Source of the DNA: Haloprofundus salinisoli
Lineage (GTDB): Archaea; Halobacteriota; Halobacteria; Halobacteriales; Haloferacaceae
NCBI RefSeq assembly: GCF_020097815.1
Contig: NZ_CP083663.1
Coordinates: 62,001-126,000, forward strand
DNA: 64,000 bases
Reading direction: 5' to 3'
The notes beneath the pieces are model-generated. The model was not told the origin of the DNA, did no database searches, and saw only the letters and a program-made list of their open reading frames with translations. This document shows positions 46,306 to 54,910 of the stretch, in pieces (the stretch's first letter is position 1; each line of letters opens with the position of its first letter). The position numbers and the translations under genes were made by a program.

Positions 46306-47872
46306 CCGACGCCTCGGCCTCGCCGACGAGTTCGAACTTCTGGACCTTTCCGGTCGTCGTTCGCGGCAGTTCGTCGACGAACTCGACCTCGCGGGGATGT
46401 TTGTACTCTGCGAGGTTCGAGAGGCAGTAGTCGCGAATCTCGTCGGCGGTCACGTCGGCGTCTGGCGCGCGGACGACGAACGCCTTGACCGTCTCGCCGC
46501 GGCGGTCGTCCGGGATGCCGACGACGGCGGCGGCGGTGACGGCCTCGTGCTCGAACAGCAACTCCTCGACTTCGCGCGGGTAGACGTTGTAGCCCGCGGT
46601 GTTTATCATATGCTTGGCCCGGTCGACGACGTAGAAGAAGCCGTCTTCGTCGTGGTACCCGATGTCGTCGGTGTGGAACCAGCGCTTACCGTCGCGCTCG
46701 GTGAACGCCTCCGCGTTCGCCCCGGGGAGGTTGTAGTACCCCTTCATCACGTTCGGGCCGCTGACGACGAGCCCGCCCGTGATGTCGTCGAACTCCACCT
46801 CGTCTTCGTCGACCGGTCCTTCCGAAATCGGGCCGACCGTCTCGAACTCGTCGGTGACGATGCGCGCGTCGATGCCGGGTAGCGTCTTGCCGATGCTGCC
46901 GACGCGGCGGCCGTCCTTGGGACTGTTGAAGTGGGTGACGGGGCTGGTCTCGGTGAGGCCGTAGCCCTCGAAGATTTTGACGGGGTAGAGCTCCTCGAAC
47001 TTCCGGAGCACCTCGGCCGGAATTCCGGCCCCGCCGACGCCGCAGAGGCGGAGCGAGGAGAGGTCGAACTCCTCGGCGTTCGGCTGATTGATGACGTCGT
47101 TGTACATCGCCGGGACGCCGTGCATCAGCGTCAGGCCCTCGTCGCCGACGAGCGACATCGCCTCCTGGGCGTCCCACGACGGCAACGGGTAGTACGCGCC
47201 GCCGCCGAACAGCGTCGCGTTCATCACGACGGTCATCCCGTAGATGTGAAACAGCGGCAGTACCCCCAGCTGCTTGTCGTCGGCGCGGATGCCGTCGGGG
47301 ACGATGGCGATAGACTGCTCGGCGTTCGACGCGAGGTTGTGGTGGGTCAGGAGGACGCCCTTCGGTTGCCCCGTCGTCCCCGACGTGTAGGGCTGGACGG
47401 CCTCGTCGTCGTCGTCCCGGTCGACCGTCTCGAACTCGGGACTCCCGCAGAAGGCCTCGAACGACGCCGCGCCCGCGGACTCGCCGCCGACGCCGACCAC
47501 GTGCTCGACGTCAGTCTCGTCTCTGACCTCCTCGACGAAGGGGACCAAATCCGAGAGCGCGACGACGACTTTCGCGCCGCTGTCGGCGAGCAGGTGGCCG
47601 ATCTCGCGGGCCTTGTACTGCGGGTTCATCGGGACGACGACGCCCCCCGCCCGCAGCGTCCCGTGGAAAGCGACGACGAACTGGGGGAGATTCGGCAGGT
47701 AGATGGCGACGCGGTCGCCCTCGCCGACACCCGCCTCGGCGAGTCCGGAGGCGAACGCCCCCGTCTGTCCCCAGAACTCCCGATAGCTCATCTCGTTGCC
47801 CTCGAAGCTCACCGCGAGGTTCTCGGGGAGGTCCTCCACCGTGGAAGCGATGTTTGTGACTAAATTTGTCAT
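46298..47872 (-). CDS. AMP-dependent acyl-CoA ligase (possibly MenE)
   Basis: An ANL-family ligase of 524 aa. P-loop PYTSGTTGQPKGVLLTHHN, FEGYGLTETSPVTHFNSP, the hinge WFHTDDIGYHDEDGFFYV and the C-terminal Lys (RTTTGKVQK) are all present. The gene follows menC on the same strand. It could be o-succinylbenzoate-CoA ligase (MenE), completing the menaquinone block, but coupling to an enoyl-CoA hydratase instead favours fatty-acyl-CoA use. The ATG at 47872 is supported by the N-terminus MTNLVTNIASTVEDL. Confidence 0.88.
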   Translation of the reverse strand: MTNLVTNIASTVEDLPENLAVSFEGNEMSYREFWGQTGAFASGLAEAGVGEGDRVAIYLPNLPQFVVAFHGTLRAGGVVVPMNPQYKAREIGHLLADSGAKVVVALSDLVPFVEEVRDETDVEHVVGVGGESAGAASFEAFCGSPEFETVDRDDDDEAVQPYTSGTTGQPKGVLLTHHNLASNAEQSIAIVPDGIRADDKQLGVLPLFHIYGMTVVMNATLFGGGAYYPLPSWDAQEAMSLVGDEGLTLMHGVPAMYNDVINQPNAEEFDLSSLRLCGVGGAGIPAEVLRKFEELYPVKIFEGYGLTETSPVTHFNSPKDGRRVGSIGKTLPGIDARIVTDEFETVGPISEGPVDEDEVEFDDITGGLVVSGPNVMKGYYNLPGANAEAFTERDGKRWFHTDDIGYHDEDGFFYVVDRAKHMINTAGYNVYPREVEELLFEHEAVTAAAVVGIPDDRRGETVKAFVVRAPDADVTADEIRDYCLSNLAEYKHPREVEFVDELPRTTTGKVQKFELVGEAEASDD

Positions 47873-47878
47873 ATGACA
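47867..47878. promoter_or_regulatory. 12-bp perfect palindrome at the acyl-CoA ligase start
   Basis: TGTCATATGACA covers the start codon of the ligase gene. AT-rich TATA-like sequences (AAATAAACC and TTTATAAT on the minus strand) occur about 30 and 55 bp further upstream. Its position suggests a repressor site overlapping translation start, or chance. Confidence 0.4.
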
Positions 47879-48028
47879 TCTCACCACATGTCCGCCGATG
47901 CTAAAAGGTTTATTTCGAACAACGATTATAAACCGACGCCGGGTGTCGATTTCCCCTCGCATTTCGTTGCTCTTCGCTCGCTCTTTGTCGCCTTTCGTCG
48001 CGCTTCGCTCGGCGTCGTCGGGGCTCGC

Positions 48029-49105
48029 TCAGTCCCAGAGCAGCGAGTCGAACGCCTCGCCCGCGATACCCGGTCCCTCGGGAACCGAAACCGTCCCGTC
48101 GGTCACGGAAACCGGGTCGTCGACGAGGTCCTCCGCGAGCAGGTCGCCGGTGGCGAGGCCGCACGGCGGAACTCCGGGGAGTGCGGCGGCGACGTGGACG
48201 GCGGCGGCGCGGGCGACGGCGGCGTCGACGGTAGTCGTGACCACGGGCGTGACACCGCTTCGACGGAGATACCGCGCCAGCGACAGCGTCGGTCCCGGTC
48301 CGCCGAGCGCCATCGGCTTGAGAATCACCGCGTCGGCGTGGTCGCGGAGGCTCAGCGGCAGCGACACCGACGAGTCGTACAGCGTCTCGTCGAGGGCGAT
48401 GCCGACGCCGCGACCCGTGAGTCCGGCGTGTCCGCCGAGGTCGGCGGCGGCGAGCGGTTGTTCGACGTACGCGAACCCGAGCTCGGCGAGCAGTTCGACG
48501 GCTCTCTCTGCGGTCTCGCGGTCCCACGCGCCGTTGGCGTCGGCGCGGAGCGCGACCTCGTCGCCGACGGTTTCCCGAACTGCGCGGAGCCGTCTCTCGT
48601 CCTCCTCGAACGACCGGGCGCCGACTTTCAGTTTGAGACAGTCGAAGCCGTCTGCGACGGCGTCCGCTGCCGTCGCGACCGTTTCTTCCGCTGTCCCGTC
48701 GCCGACGGTAGCGTTGACCGGGACGGTCGTCGGTCGGTCGACGCCGTCGCGTCTCGTCCCGAATCGGTCGGCGAGCCAGTCGTGAAGCGCCGTTCCCTGC
48801 GCGCGAGCCTCGGCGTCCATCCGTGCGAGGTTCGCCGCGTGGCGGGCCGCCGACCCGAGGGTCGACGTATCGAACTCGTGGCCCCTGTCTGCGGCGTCCC
48901 GCATCTCCTCCAACCGGGCGCGGCACTCGGCGTACGACTCGGTCCACCCCGGAAGCGGCGTCGCCTCGCCGACGCCTCGGACGCCGTCGTCGGTTTCGAT
49001 GCCGACTAAGAAGCCCCGGCGCTCGCGTATCTCCCCTTTCGCAGTGCCGAGCGGCTTCCGGAGACGAAGCGAGAACGGTTCGAGTTCGAGTCTCGTGCGG
49101 CGCAT
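48029..49105 (-). CDS. menC: o-Succinylbenzoate synthase (MenC)
   Basis: A protein of 358 aa of the enolase superfamily. It dehydrates SHCHC to o-succinylbenzoate in menaquinone synthesis. Seen: FSLRLRKPLGTAKGEIRERR, GVGEATPLPGWTES, the catalytic Lys in CLKLKVGA, metal ligands (LRADANGAWD, VEQPL, ALDETLYD) and AVILKPMALGG. It starts one base after the MenA stop codon, so the two are an operon. The start ATG at 49105 is fixed by this neighbour. Confidence 0.92.
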   Translation of the reverse strand: MRRTRLELEPFSLRLRKPLGTAKGEIRERRGFLVGIETDDGVRGVGEATPLPGWTESYAECRARLEEMRDAADRGHEFDTSTLGSAARHAANLARMDAEARAQGTALHDWLADRFGTRRDGVDRPTTVPVNATVGDGTAEETVATAADAVADGFDCLKLKVGARSFEEDERRLRAVRETVGDEVALRADANGAWDRETAERAVELLAELGFAYVEQPLAAADLGGHAGLTGRGVGIALDETLYDSSVSLPLSLRDHADAVILKPMALGGPGPTLSLARYLRRSGVTPVVTTTVDAAVARAAAVHVAAALPGVPPCGLATGDLLAEDLVDDPVSVTDGTVSVPEGPGIAGEAFDSLLWD

Positions 49106-49106
49106 C

Positions 49107-50054
49107 TCACACCACGGGCCCGACGGCCACGCCGACGGCGAACGAGATCGCATATGCCGCCAGCAGTTTTCCGGTTCGTTCGAGCGCGGGGTTGAGTTTC
49201 TCGCCTTTCGTCTCCGTGACGACGGTTCGCGCAACTTTCGCCGCCAGCGGCAGCGTGAGAAGCGGCAGGAGGACGGTCGGCGCGTAGTTCGCCGCCAGCC
49301 AGAAGTACACCGGGACGGCGTACGCGAGGACGAGCATGGCGACGTACTCCGCTCGCGCGAAGCCGTAGCCGTAGCGGACCGCGAGCGTTCGCTTGCCCGT
49401 CGTGGCGTCCTCCTCCCTGTCGCGGACGTTGTTGACGACGAGGATGTTCGTCGAGATGGCCGCGATGGGCAGCGAGGCGACAATCACTTCGAGGGGCACT
49501 GTCCCGGCGGGAACTCCGACCGTCAGCGGGTCCGCGAGGATCGAGACGGCCTGGACGTAGTAGGTGCCCGCGACGGCGACGAGACCGAAGAAGACGAAGA
49601 CGAACAGGTCGCCCAACCCGTGGTAGCCGAGCGGGTACGGCCCGCCGGTGTAGGCGATGCCGCTGGCGACCGAGAGCAAGCCGACGACGAGGATGGGCGC
49701 GCCGCCGACGTAGACGAGGTAGGTGCCGAGGAGAACGGCGACGGCGAAGGTGAGGTACATCGCGCGCTTGACCTCCTCGGGTTCGATGAGACCGCCCGCG
49801 GTCACTCGGGTGAACCCCTCGCGCGCTTCGGTGTCTGCGCCCTGCATCGCGTCGTAGTAGTCGTTGGCGAAGTTCGTCCCGATCTGGATGAGCGCCGCGC
49901 CGACGAGCGCGGCGACGGCGGGCCAGAACGCGAAGACCGAGTCGTGAAACGCGAGGCCGACGCCGACGACGACCGGGGCGGCGGCCGCCGGCAGCGTCTG
50001 CGGCCGCGCCGCGATGACCCACGCCTTCCGGCGCGAGATGTTCTGCGTACTCAT
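49107..50054 (-). CDS. menA: 1,4-Dihydroxy-2-naphthoate polyprenyltransferase (MenA, UbiA family)
   Basis: A membrane prenyltransferase of 315 aa with about eight helices. The first Asp-rich region NFANDYYDAMQGADTEAREG and the second VNNVRDREEDATTGKRTLAV are the UbiA-family prenyl diphosphate sites. It attaches the isoprenoid tail to 1,4-dihydroxy-2-naphthoate. Downstream menC (1-bp gap) and nearby menB, menD and menF identify it as MenA rather than another UbiA protein. Confidence 0.93.
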   Translation of the reverse strand: MSTQNISRRKAWVIAARPQTLPAAAAPVVVGVGLAFHDSVFAFWPAVAALVGAALIQIGTNFANDYYDAMQGADTEAREGFTRVTAGGLIEPEEVKRAMYLTFAVAVLLGTYLVYVGGAPILVVGLLSVASGIAYTGGPYPLGYHGLGDLFVFVFFGLVAVAGTYYVQAVSILADPLTVGVPAGTVPLEVIVASLPIAAISTNILVVNNVRDREEDATTGKRTLAVRYGYGFARAEYVAMLVLAYAVPVYFWLAANYAPTVLLPLLTLPLAAKVARTVVTETKGEKLNPALERTGKLLAAYAISFAVGVAVGPVV

Positions 50055-50200
50055 TGGCTCTGTCTCCGTGCTAGGGAGTCGTCAAATTTGGCATGTCGGG
50101 TCGGTACAGCTCTCAGCCGTTTCGCGCTCTACTCTCGGCGCAGACAGTTGCGTCGGATACGACCGCAAACGGTTTCGGTCACCGAGCGAACCCTCCGACA

Positions 50201-50728
50201 GTGAGTATCACCGACCCGCGCGACCGGTTCGACGACCTCCACGTCGTTCGCAACGAGCGCACCGTCGACGCCGCGACGCTCGCCGAACTCGGCGAGTACG
50301 AGGCGTTTCGATCCGGGTGGGTCGCCACCGCCATCACCCTCGACGAGCGAGACCGAATCCTGCTCGCCTACGACGGCGACGACGAACAGTGGGTGGTTCC
50401 GGGTGGGACGATTCAGTCCGGCGAGTCGCTCCGCGAGGGTGTCGTCCGCGAGGTCAGAGAAGAGACTGGCGTCACGGTGACTCCCGAGCGCCCGCGCGCC
50501 GTCTGCGACGTGGTCCGAACCGACGCCGACGATAGCCGAAGCTTCCGCGTCGTCGCGTTCTCGGCCACGGCGACCGACGCTGAAGTCGGCACCGACCTCG
50601 GCGTCGACGACGAGAACATCGAGCGAGCGGCGTGGTTCGACGAACTCCCGGAGAAGACGTTCGACCGGGAGTTCGCAGATGCAGTGCTAAACCAGATTCG
50701 TGAGCCGCGAAACCCAGCCAAACTGTAG
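50201..50728 (+). CDS. NUDIX hydrolase
   Basis: A protein of 175 aa from a GTG at 50201. The Nudix box GGTIQSGESLREGVVREVREETG (G-x5-E-x7-REVREETG) is complete, but I quote it only as its pattern and positions about 69-91. It hydrolyses nucleoside-diphosphate-type substrates and may cleanse oxidised nucleotides. The N-terminal about 36 residues of the longer frame are low-quality, so the later GTG is preferred. The gene is inserted on the opposite strand between menB and menA. Confidence 0.88.
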   Translation: MSITDPRDRFDDLHVVRNERTVDAATLAELGEYEAFRSGWVATAITLDERDRILLAYDGDDEQWVVPGGTIQSGESLREGVVREVREETGVTVTPERPRAVCDVVRTDADDSRSFRVVAFSATATDAEVGTDLGVDDENIERAAWFDELPEKTFDREFADAVLNQIREPRNPAKL

Positions 50729-50798
50729 CATCCGTGCGAGCGGCAAAGCCGGGAGCGCCGAAGCCACGCGAGGACAACCGACGAAGTAAAACGGTGGG

Positions 50799-51710
50799 TT
50801 AGTAGTGCCAGGGGAACTGGCCGAAGTCGGGCTCTCGCTTCTCCAAGAAGGCGTCTCGACCCTCCGCTGCCTCGTCGGTCATGTAACCCAGGCGGGTCGC
50901 TTCGCCCGCGAACACCTGCTGGCCGACCATGCCGTCGTCGATCGCGTTGAACGCGAACTTCAGCATGCGAATCGCCATCGGGCTCTTGCTCGTTATCTCC
51001 TCGGCCCACTCGAACGCGACGTCCTCCAACTCCGCGTGCGGAATCGCCTCGTTGGCCATCCCCATCTCGACGGCCTCCTCGGCAGAGTACGTCTTCCCGC
51101 GGAAGAAGATCTCGCGGGCTTTCTTCTGGCCGACCTGCCGGGCGAGGTACGCCGAGCCGAAGCCGGCGTCGAAGGAGGCCACGTCGGGGTCGGTCTGGAG
51201 GAACTTCGCGTGTTCCTCGGAGGCGAGCGTGAGGTCGCAGACGACGTGCAGCGAGTGGCCGCCGCCGACGGCCCAGCCGGGGACGACGGCGATAACGGGT
51301 TTGGGCATGAAGCGGATGAGCCGCTGCACTTCGAGGATGTGCAAACGACCCGCTTTCGCCGCTTTCACCGTCGGGTCGTCGTCCTCGGCGGCCTCGTCGT
51401 CGCCGCGGTACTCGTAGCCCGAGCCGCCGCGGACCGACTGGTCGCCGCCGGAGCAGAACGCCCAGCCGCCGTCTTTCTCCGAGGGACCGTTGCCGGTCAG
51501 CAACACGCAGCCGATATCGGCCTGCTTGCGGGCGTGGTCGAGCGCCGCGTGGAGTTCGTCTACGGTCCCCGGGCGGAACGCGTTGCGGACCTCGGGTCGG
51601 TCGAAGGCGATGCGGACGACGGGCGCGTCGACCGCGCGGTGGTAGGTGATGTCCGAGAAATCGGTCGAGACGACCTCCCAGCGGTCGGGGTCGAAGAGCT
51701 CCGAGACCAT
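50799..51710 (-). CDS. menB: 1,4-Dihydroxy-2-naphthoyl-CoA synthase (MenB)
   Basis: A crotonase-family protein of 303 aa. Typical MenB features: FSDITYHRAVDAPVVRIAF, RNAFRPGTVDELHAAL, DGGWAFCSGGDQSVRG, IAVVPGWAVGGGHSLHVVCD, FDAGFGSAYLARQVGQKK and the late FAGEATRLGYMTDEAAEGRD. It cyclises o-succinylbenzoyl-CoA. Length and all MenB-specific segments fit. It is separated from menA by the plus-strand Nudix gene. Confidence 0.95.
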   Translation of the reverse strand: MVSELFDPDRWEVVSTDFSDITYHRAVDAPVVRIAFDRPEVRNAFRPGTVDELHAALDHARKQADIGCVLLTGNGPSEKDGGWAFCSGGDQSVRGGSGYEYRGDDEAAEDDDPTVKAAKAGRLHILEVQRLIRFMPKPVIAVVPGWAVGGGHSLHVVCDLTLASEEHAKFLQTDPDVASFDAGFGSAYLARQVGQKKAREIFFRGKTYSAEEAVEMGMANEAIPHAELEDVAFEWAEEITSKSPMAIRMLKFAFNAIDDGMVGQQVFAGEATRLGYMTDEAAEGRDAFLEKREPDFGQFPWHY

Positions 51711-51773
51711 ACGAGACGCGCGGCCGGAGCCGCGAAAAAGGTTCCCGTCGGGCGGTCGGGCGGCACGTGCACC

Positions 51774-52301
51774 TCAGCCGCGCACGTTCATCGTCCTGAA
51801 CCGGTAGAGGGCGTAACACGCTCGGAGCAACGCCATTACGGCCAACGGCGGCAGAGCGGCGGCGACGACGACGCCGACGAAGTCGCCCGAAACCGCGCCG
51901 ACGCCGATGCGCGGGCCGGCGGGAAGCCCCGGGAGGAGCGCGAGGCTGGTCGCCGCCCAGAGGGCGACGTTGTAGCCGACGGCGCGGAGGCCGGCCAGCG
52001 CGTACGACCGCGGCGGCCACGCGGGACCGGCGTCGAACCAGTCGCCGCGGAACGCGCTCACCGACACCGCGAGCGAGACGAAGGCGACGCCGAAGACGAA
52101 GACGACGTCGGCGGCGGCGAGGAGGCGCTGACCCGCCGTCACCGAGAGCACCCAGAACATGGCGGGTATCGTCAACACGGCCACCGCGCTGCCGCCGGCG
52201 AAGAGGTCTTCGAGGACACGACCGTAGCCGTCGGTCTCCTCCCGCGGGCGGAGCTGTCGCTGTTCGGTCGACGGGTCGGTGCCGCGACTCGGAGAGGTCA
52301 T
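51774..52301 (-). CDS. Four-helix membrane protein in menaquinone cluster
   Basis: A protein of 175 aa with about four membrane helices after an acidic N-terminus (RGTDPSTEQRQLRPREETDG). It contains VVFVFGVAFVSLAVSVSAF and a C-terminal ALYRFRTMNVRG. I do not recognise the family. It lies between menB and menD on the same strand, which may mean a membrane role related to quinone synthesis, or merely co-location. The ATG at 52301 was selected. Confidence 0.7.
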   Translation of the reverse strand: MTSPSRGTDPSTEQRQLRPREETDGYGRVLEDLFAGGSAVAVLTIPAMFWVLSVTAGQRLLAAADVVFVFGVAFVSLAVSVSAFRGDWFDAGPAWPPRSYALAGLRAVGYNVALWAATSLALLPGLPAGPRIGVGAVSGDFVGVVVAAALPPLAVMALLRACYALYRFRTMNVRG

Positions 52302-52354
52302 ACGCGAAGCGTTCGCCCCGAGATATCTAAATTCGCTCGGTGAGTCCGGAGTCT

Positions 52355-52684
52355 TCACCGCTCGCGCCACGTCGCCAGCGGCCCCGTCGGACTCGTCAGC
52401 CACGCGACGACGACCACCAGTCCGGTCGTCAGCACGCCCAACAGCACCTCTTGGGTGACGAACAGCGAGTACGTCAGCACCAGTACGGCGAGGGCGACCG
52501 TGACGGCGGCGCGAGTCGACGAGAACGCTCCGGCCTCGAGGAACTCGCCGGCGAACCACCCGAGAAAGTAGACGATGGTGGCCGCGAACACGCCCAGAAG
52601 CGGCTGTTGGACGATGATGAGCGAGTACGCGAAGATGGCGGCGGCGAGCAGCCACGTCGAGATTTTCCACGCGTTGGAGGGCAT
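52355..52684 (-). CDS. Small four-helix membrane protein
   Basis: A protein of 109 aa with paired hydrophobic segments that repeat each other: AAAIFAYSLIIVQQPLLGVF and VLVLTYSLFVTQEVLLGVL. This internal repeat suggests a two-fold duplicated membrane domain. It ends just before the preceding gene on the same strand and starts 48 bp after menD. Its function is unknown. Confidence 0.72.
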   Translation of the reverse strand: MPSNAWKISTWLLAAAIFAYSLIIVQQPLLGVFAATIVYFLGWFAGEFLEAGAFSSTRAAVTVALAVLVLTYSLFVTQEVLLGVLTTGLVVVVAWLTSPTGPLATWRER

Positions 52685-52732
52685 CGACCAAACGCTCTCG
52701 CCGACTCGTCAAAAGTTCGACGGTACCGTTGG

Positions 52733-54520
52733 TCAGTCGAGTCCGGCGACGCGTTCGACGACCTGCTCGTGCAGCGCTTCGCGGAGCCGGTGGCTCTCTT
52801 CGGCGTCGGTCCGAACCTCGATGACCTGCGTGCCGTCGCGAGCGACGGATTCGGCGTACGCCTCGCGGAACGCCTCCCGTCCCTCAACACGCTCGAAGTC
52901 GAGGCTGTAGAGGTCGCCGGTCGTCTCGAAGTCGAGGCCGTGAGGCGTCTTGAACTGCGAGGTAAAGGGCGGGTCGAACTCCTCGATGGGGAGCATGTGG
53001 AAGATGCCGCCGCCGTCGTTGTTGACGAGGACGACCGTCGCGTCCACCTCACAGCGGCCGAGCGCCAACAGACCGTTCATGTCGTGGTAGTACGCGAGGT
53101 CGCCGAGGACGAGCGTCAGGGGGTCGGTCGTCGCGCTACCCGCGCCGAGCGCCGTCGAGACGATGCCGTCGATGCCCGACGCGCCGCGGTTGCCGAGCGC
53201 CGTGACGTTCTTCTCGGAGGGGCGGGCAAACCGATCGAGGTCGCGGACCGGCATGCTGTTGGAGACGAACAGCGTCGACGGGTCCGGTGCGAGCTCCGCC
53301 ACGTGCTCCACGATCTCACCCTCGAACAGGTCGTCGGTCCCGTCGACCGCCGCCCAGTGTTCGCGGTCGGCCGAGAGCCACCGGTCGCGCCACGCGGAGC
53401 TGTCGGGTCCGGCGACGAGACGGGCGACGTGGGCGGCGAGGCGGGAGGGGTCGGCGACGACGAGGTCCGAGGCGGTAAACTCCGCTTCCCGCCACTCGGC
53501 GGCCGGGTCGACGACCAGCTGACGGGCGGCGGTCCGCGCGAGGTACTTTCTGAGCGGTTTCGAGGTGGGCGACGCGCCGATTCGCAGGACGACCTCGGGC
53601 TCGGGCCAGTCGGCGACGGCCTCGGGAGCGAGAAAGCCGTCGTAACCGCCGACGACGGGCGTCGTACGGACGTGGCCGCCGAATCTGAGCCCCGAGAGCG
53701 GGTCGGCCACCACCGGGAAGCCAGTTCCGTGGGCGAGAATCGCCATCGCCTCGGGGTCGATCCCCGGCGGGTCGGCGGGTCCGGCGACGATCAGTCCGCG
53801 TTCGACCGAGAGCAGTTCGGCAATCTGCTGGAGTTCCCGGTCGTCCAACTGGGGCACGCCGCGGGTCGTTCGAACGTATGCACCGCCGTCGGGGTTCCCC
53901 AGGCCGTCGCCACCACCCCCGCCGCGGCCCCGAGCGGCCAGCGGCGGGAGGTCGGCGGGCACGTCGTCTTCGACCGGAACAGGCTCCAACGGTTTGCGGA
54001 ACGAGACGTTGAGGTGAACGGGTCCCGACGGCGTACCGGTCGCCTGCGCCAGCGCGCGGTGTGCCGTCGTGCGAAGGCCCCGGAGTTTTCGGTCCGTCGC
54101 CTCCGGTTCGGGGAGGTCCTTATACCAGCGGACGGAGTCGCCGTAGAGCTTCTCCTGGTCGATGGTCTGGTTCGCGCCCGAGTCGCGGAGTTCCGGCGGG
54201 CGGTCGGCGGTCAACACGAGCATCGGGACGCGCGCCTGCGACGCCTCGATGACGGCGGGGTGGAAGTTCGCGGCGGCGGTGCCGGAGGTGCAGACCAGCG
54301 GCGTCACCTCGCCGGTTCGTCGCGCCCGGCCGAGCGCGAAGTACGCCGCCGAGCGCTCGTCGAGGTGCGAGAAGACGTGGATATCGTCGTGGCGAGCGAA
54401 CGCGACGGTCAGCGGCGTCGAGCGGCTGCCGGGAGCGATGCAGACAGCCGACACGCCCGCCTCGGCGAGTTCGTCGGCGAGCACGCGCGCCCACAGCGTG
54501 TTTCGGTTCGGCGCAGTCAT
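52733..54520 (-). CDS. menD: SEPHCHC synthase (MenD)
   Basis: A thiamine-diphosphate enzyme of 595 aa that adds 2-oxoglutarate to isochorismate. The Pyr domain starts VCIAPGSRSTPLTVAFARHD, with SHLDERSAAYFALG (catalytic Glu). The C-terminal ThDP-binding motif is VLGDLAYYHDMNGLLAL through VLVNNDGGGIFHMLPIEEF. An ATG at 54520 aligns with MenD starts (MTAPNRNTLWARVLADEL). It is next to menF, the supplier of isochorismate, on the same strand, though a plus-strand gene lies between. Confidence 0.94.
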   Translation of the reverse strand: MTAPNRNTLWARVLADELAEAGVSAVCIAPGSRSTPLTVAFARHDDIHVFSHLDERSAAYFALGRARRTGEVTPLVCTSGTAAANFHPAVIEASQARVPMLVLTADRPPELRDSGANQTIDQEKLYGDSVRWYKDLPEPEATDRKLRGLRTTAHRALAQATGTPSGPVHLNVSFRKPLEPVPVEDDVPADLPPLAARGRGGGGGDGLGNPDGGAYVRTTRGVPQLDDRELQQIAELLSVERGLIVAGPADPPGIDPEAMAILAHGTGFPVVADPLSGLRFGGHVRTTPVVGGYDGFLAPEAVADWPEPEVVLRIGASPTSKPLRKYLARTAARQLVVDPAAEWREAEFTASDLVVADPSRLAAHVARLVAGPDSSAWRDRWLSADREHWAAVDGTDDLFEGEIVEHVAELAPDPSTLFVSNSMPVRDLDRFARPSEKNVTALGNRGASGIDGIVSTALGAGSATTDPLTLVLGDLAYYHDMNGLLALGRCEVDATVVLVNNDGGGIFHMLPIEEFDPPFTSQFKTPHGLDFETTGDLYSLDFERVEGREAFREAYAESVARDGTQVIEVRTDAEESHRLREALHEQVVERVAGLD

Positions 54521-54638
54521 CGTTCGGACGTTGGCGTGCGTCGTCAAATAGGCGGCGTGATTCCCTCGTGCCGGCTCCACCGTTGGGAGGGTCGCCGCCT
54601 CTCAAGAGACCTATAACGGACCGCGCCAACGACCGACC

Positions 54639-54869
54639 GTGAACGACGTAGACGCACTCGTCGAACAGCACGACATCGATTCGAGAGACCAGTTAGACCG
54701 CGAAATCCTCCACCTCGTTCGTCACCTCCGACGCGAGGGGCACACGCTTCGAGAGATCGTCCCCCGACTCCGCCGGAAGGCGGACTACTACGCCGAGTTC
54801 GCCGAGAAACACGACAAGTGGGACTACACGCCTTCGGAGTCCGGTCGCGCCGTCGTCGACGAGGAGTGA
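54639..54869 (+). CDS. 76-aa charged helical protein
   Basis: A protein of 76 aa from a GTG at 54639, rich in charged residues, with two predicted helices (DQLDREILHLVRHLRREGH and LREIVPRLRRKADYYAEFAEKH). It ends in a short acidic segment. The size and pattern suggest a small soluble binding protein. I do not recognise its family. It sits on the opposite strand between menD and menF, with no link apparent. Confidence 0.6.
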   Translation: MNDVDALVEQHDIDSRDQLDREILHLVRHLRREGHTLREIVPRLRRKADYYAEFAEKHDKWDYTPSESGRAVVDEE

Positions 54870-54910
54870 CGGGACAGCGCGGGAAGAACGGGTAGAGTTC
54901 GGCTCGCCGA

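Noticed and set aside
46298-47872. Firm naming of the acyl-CoA ligase as MenE
   Set aside because: Position next to menC supports it, but its coupling to an enoyl-CoA hydratase and generic ANL motifs leave fatty-acyl-CoA ligase equally likely.
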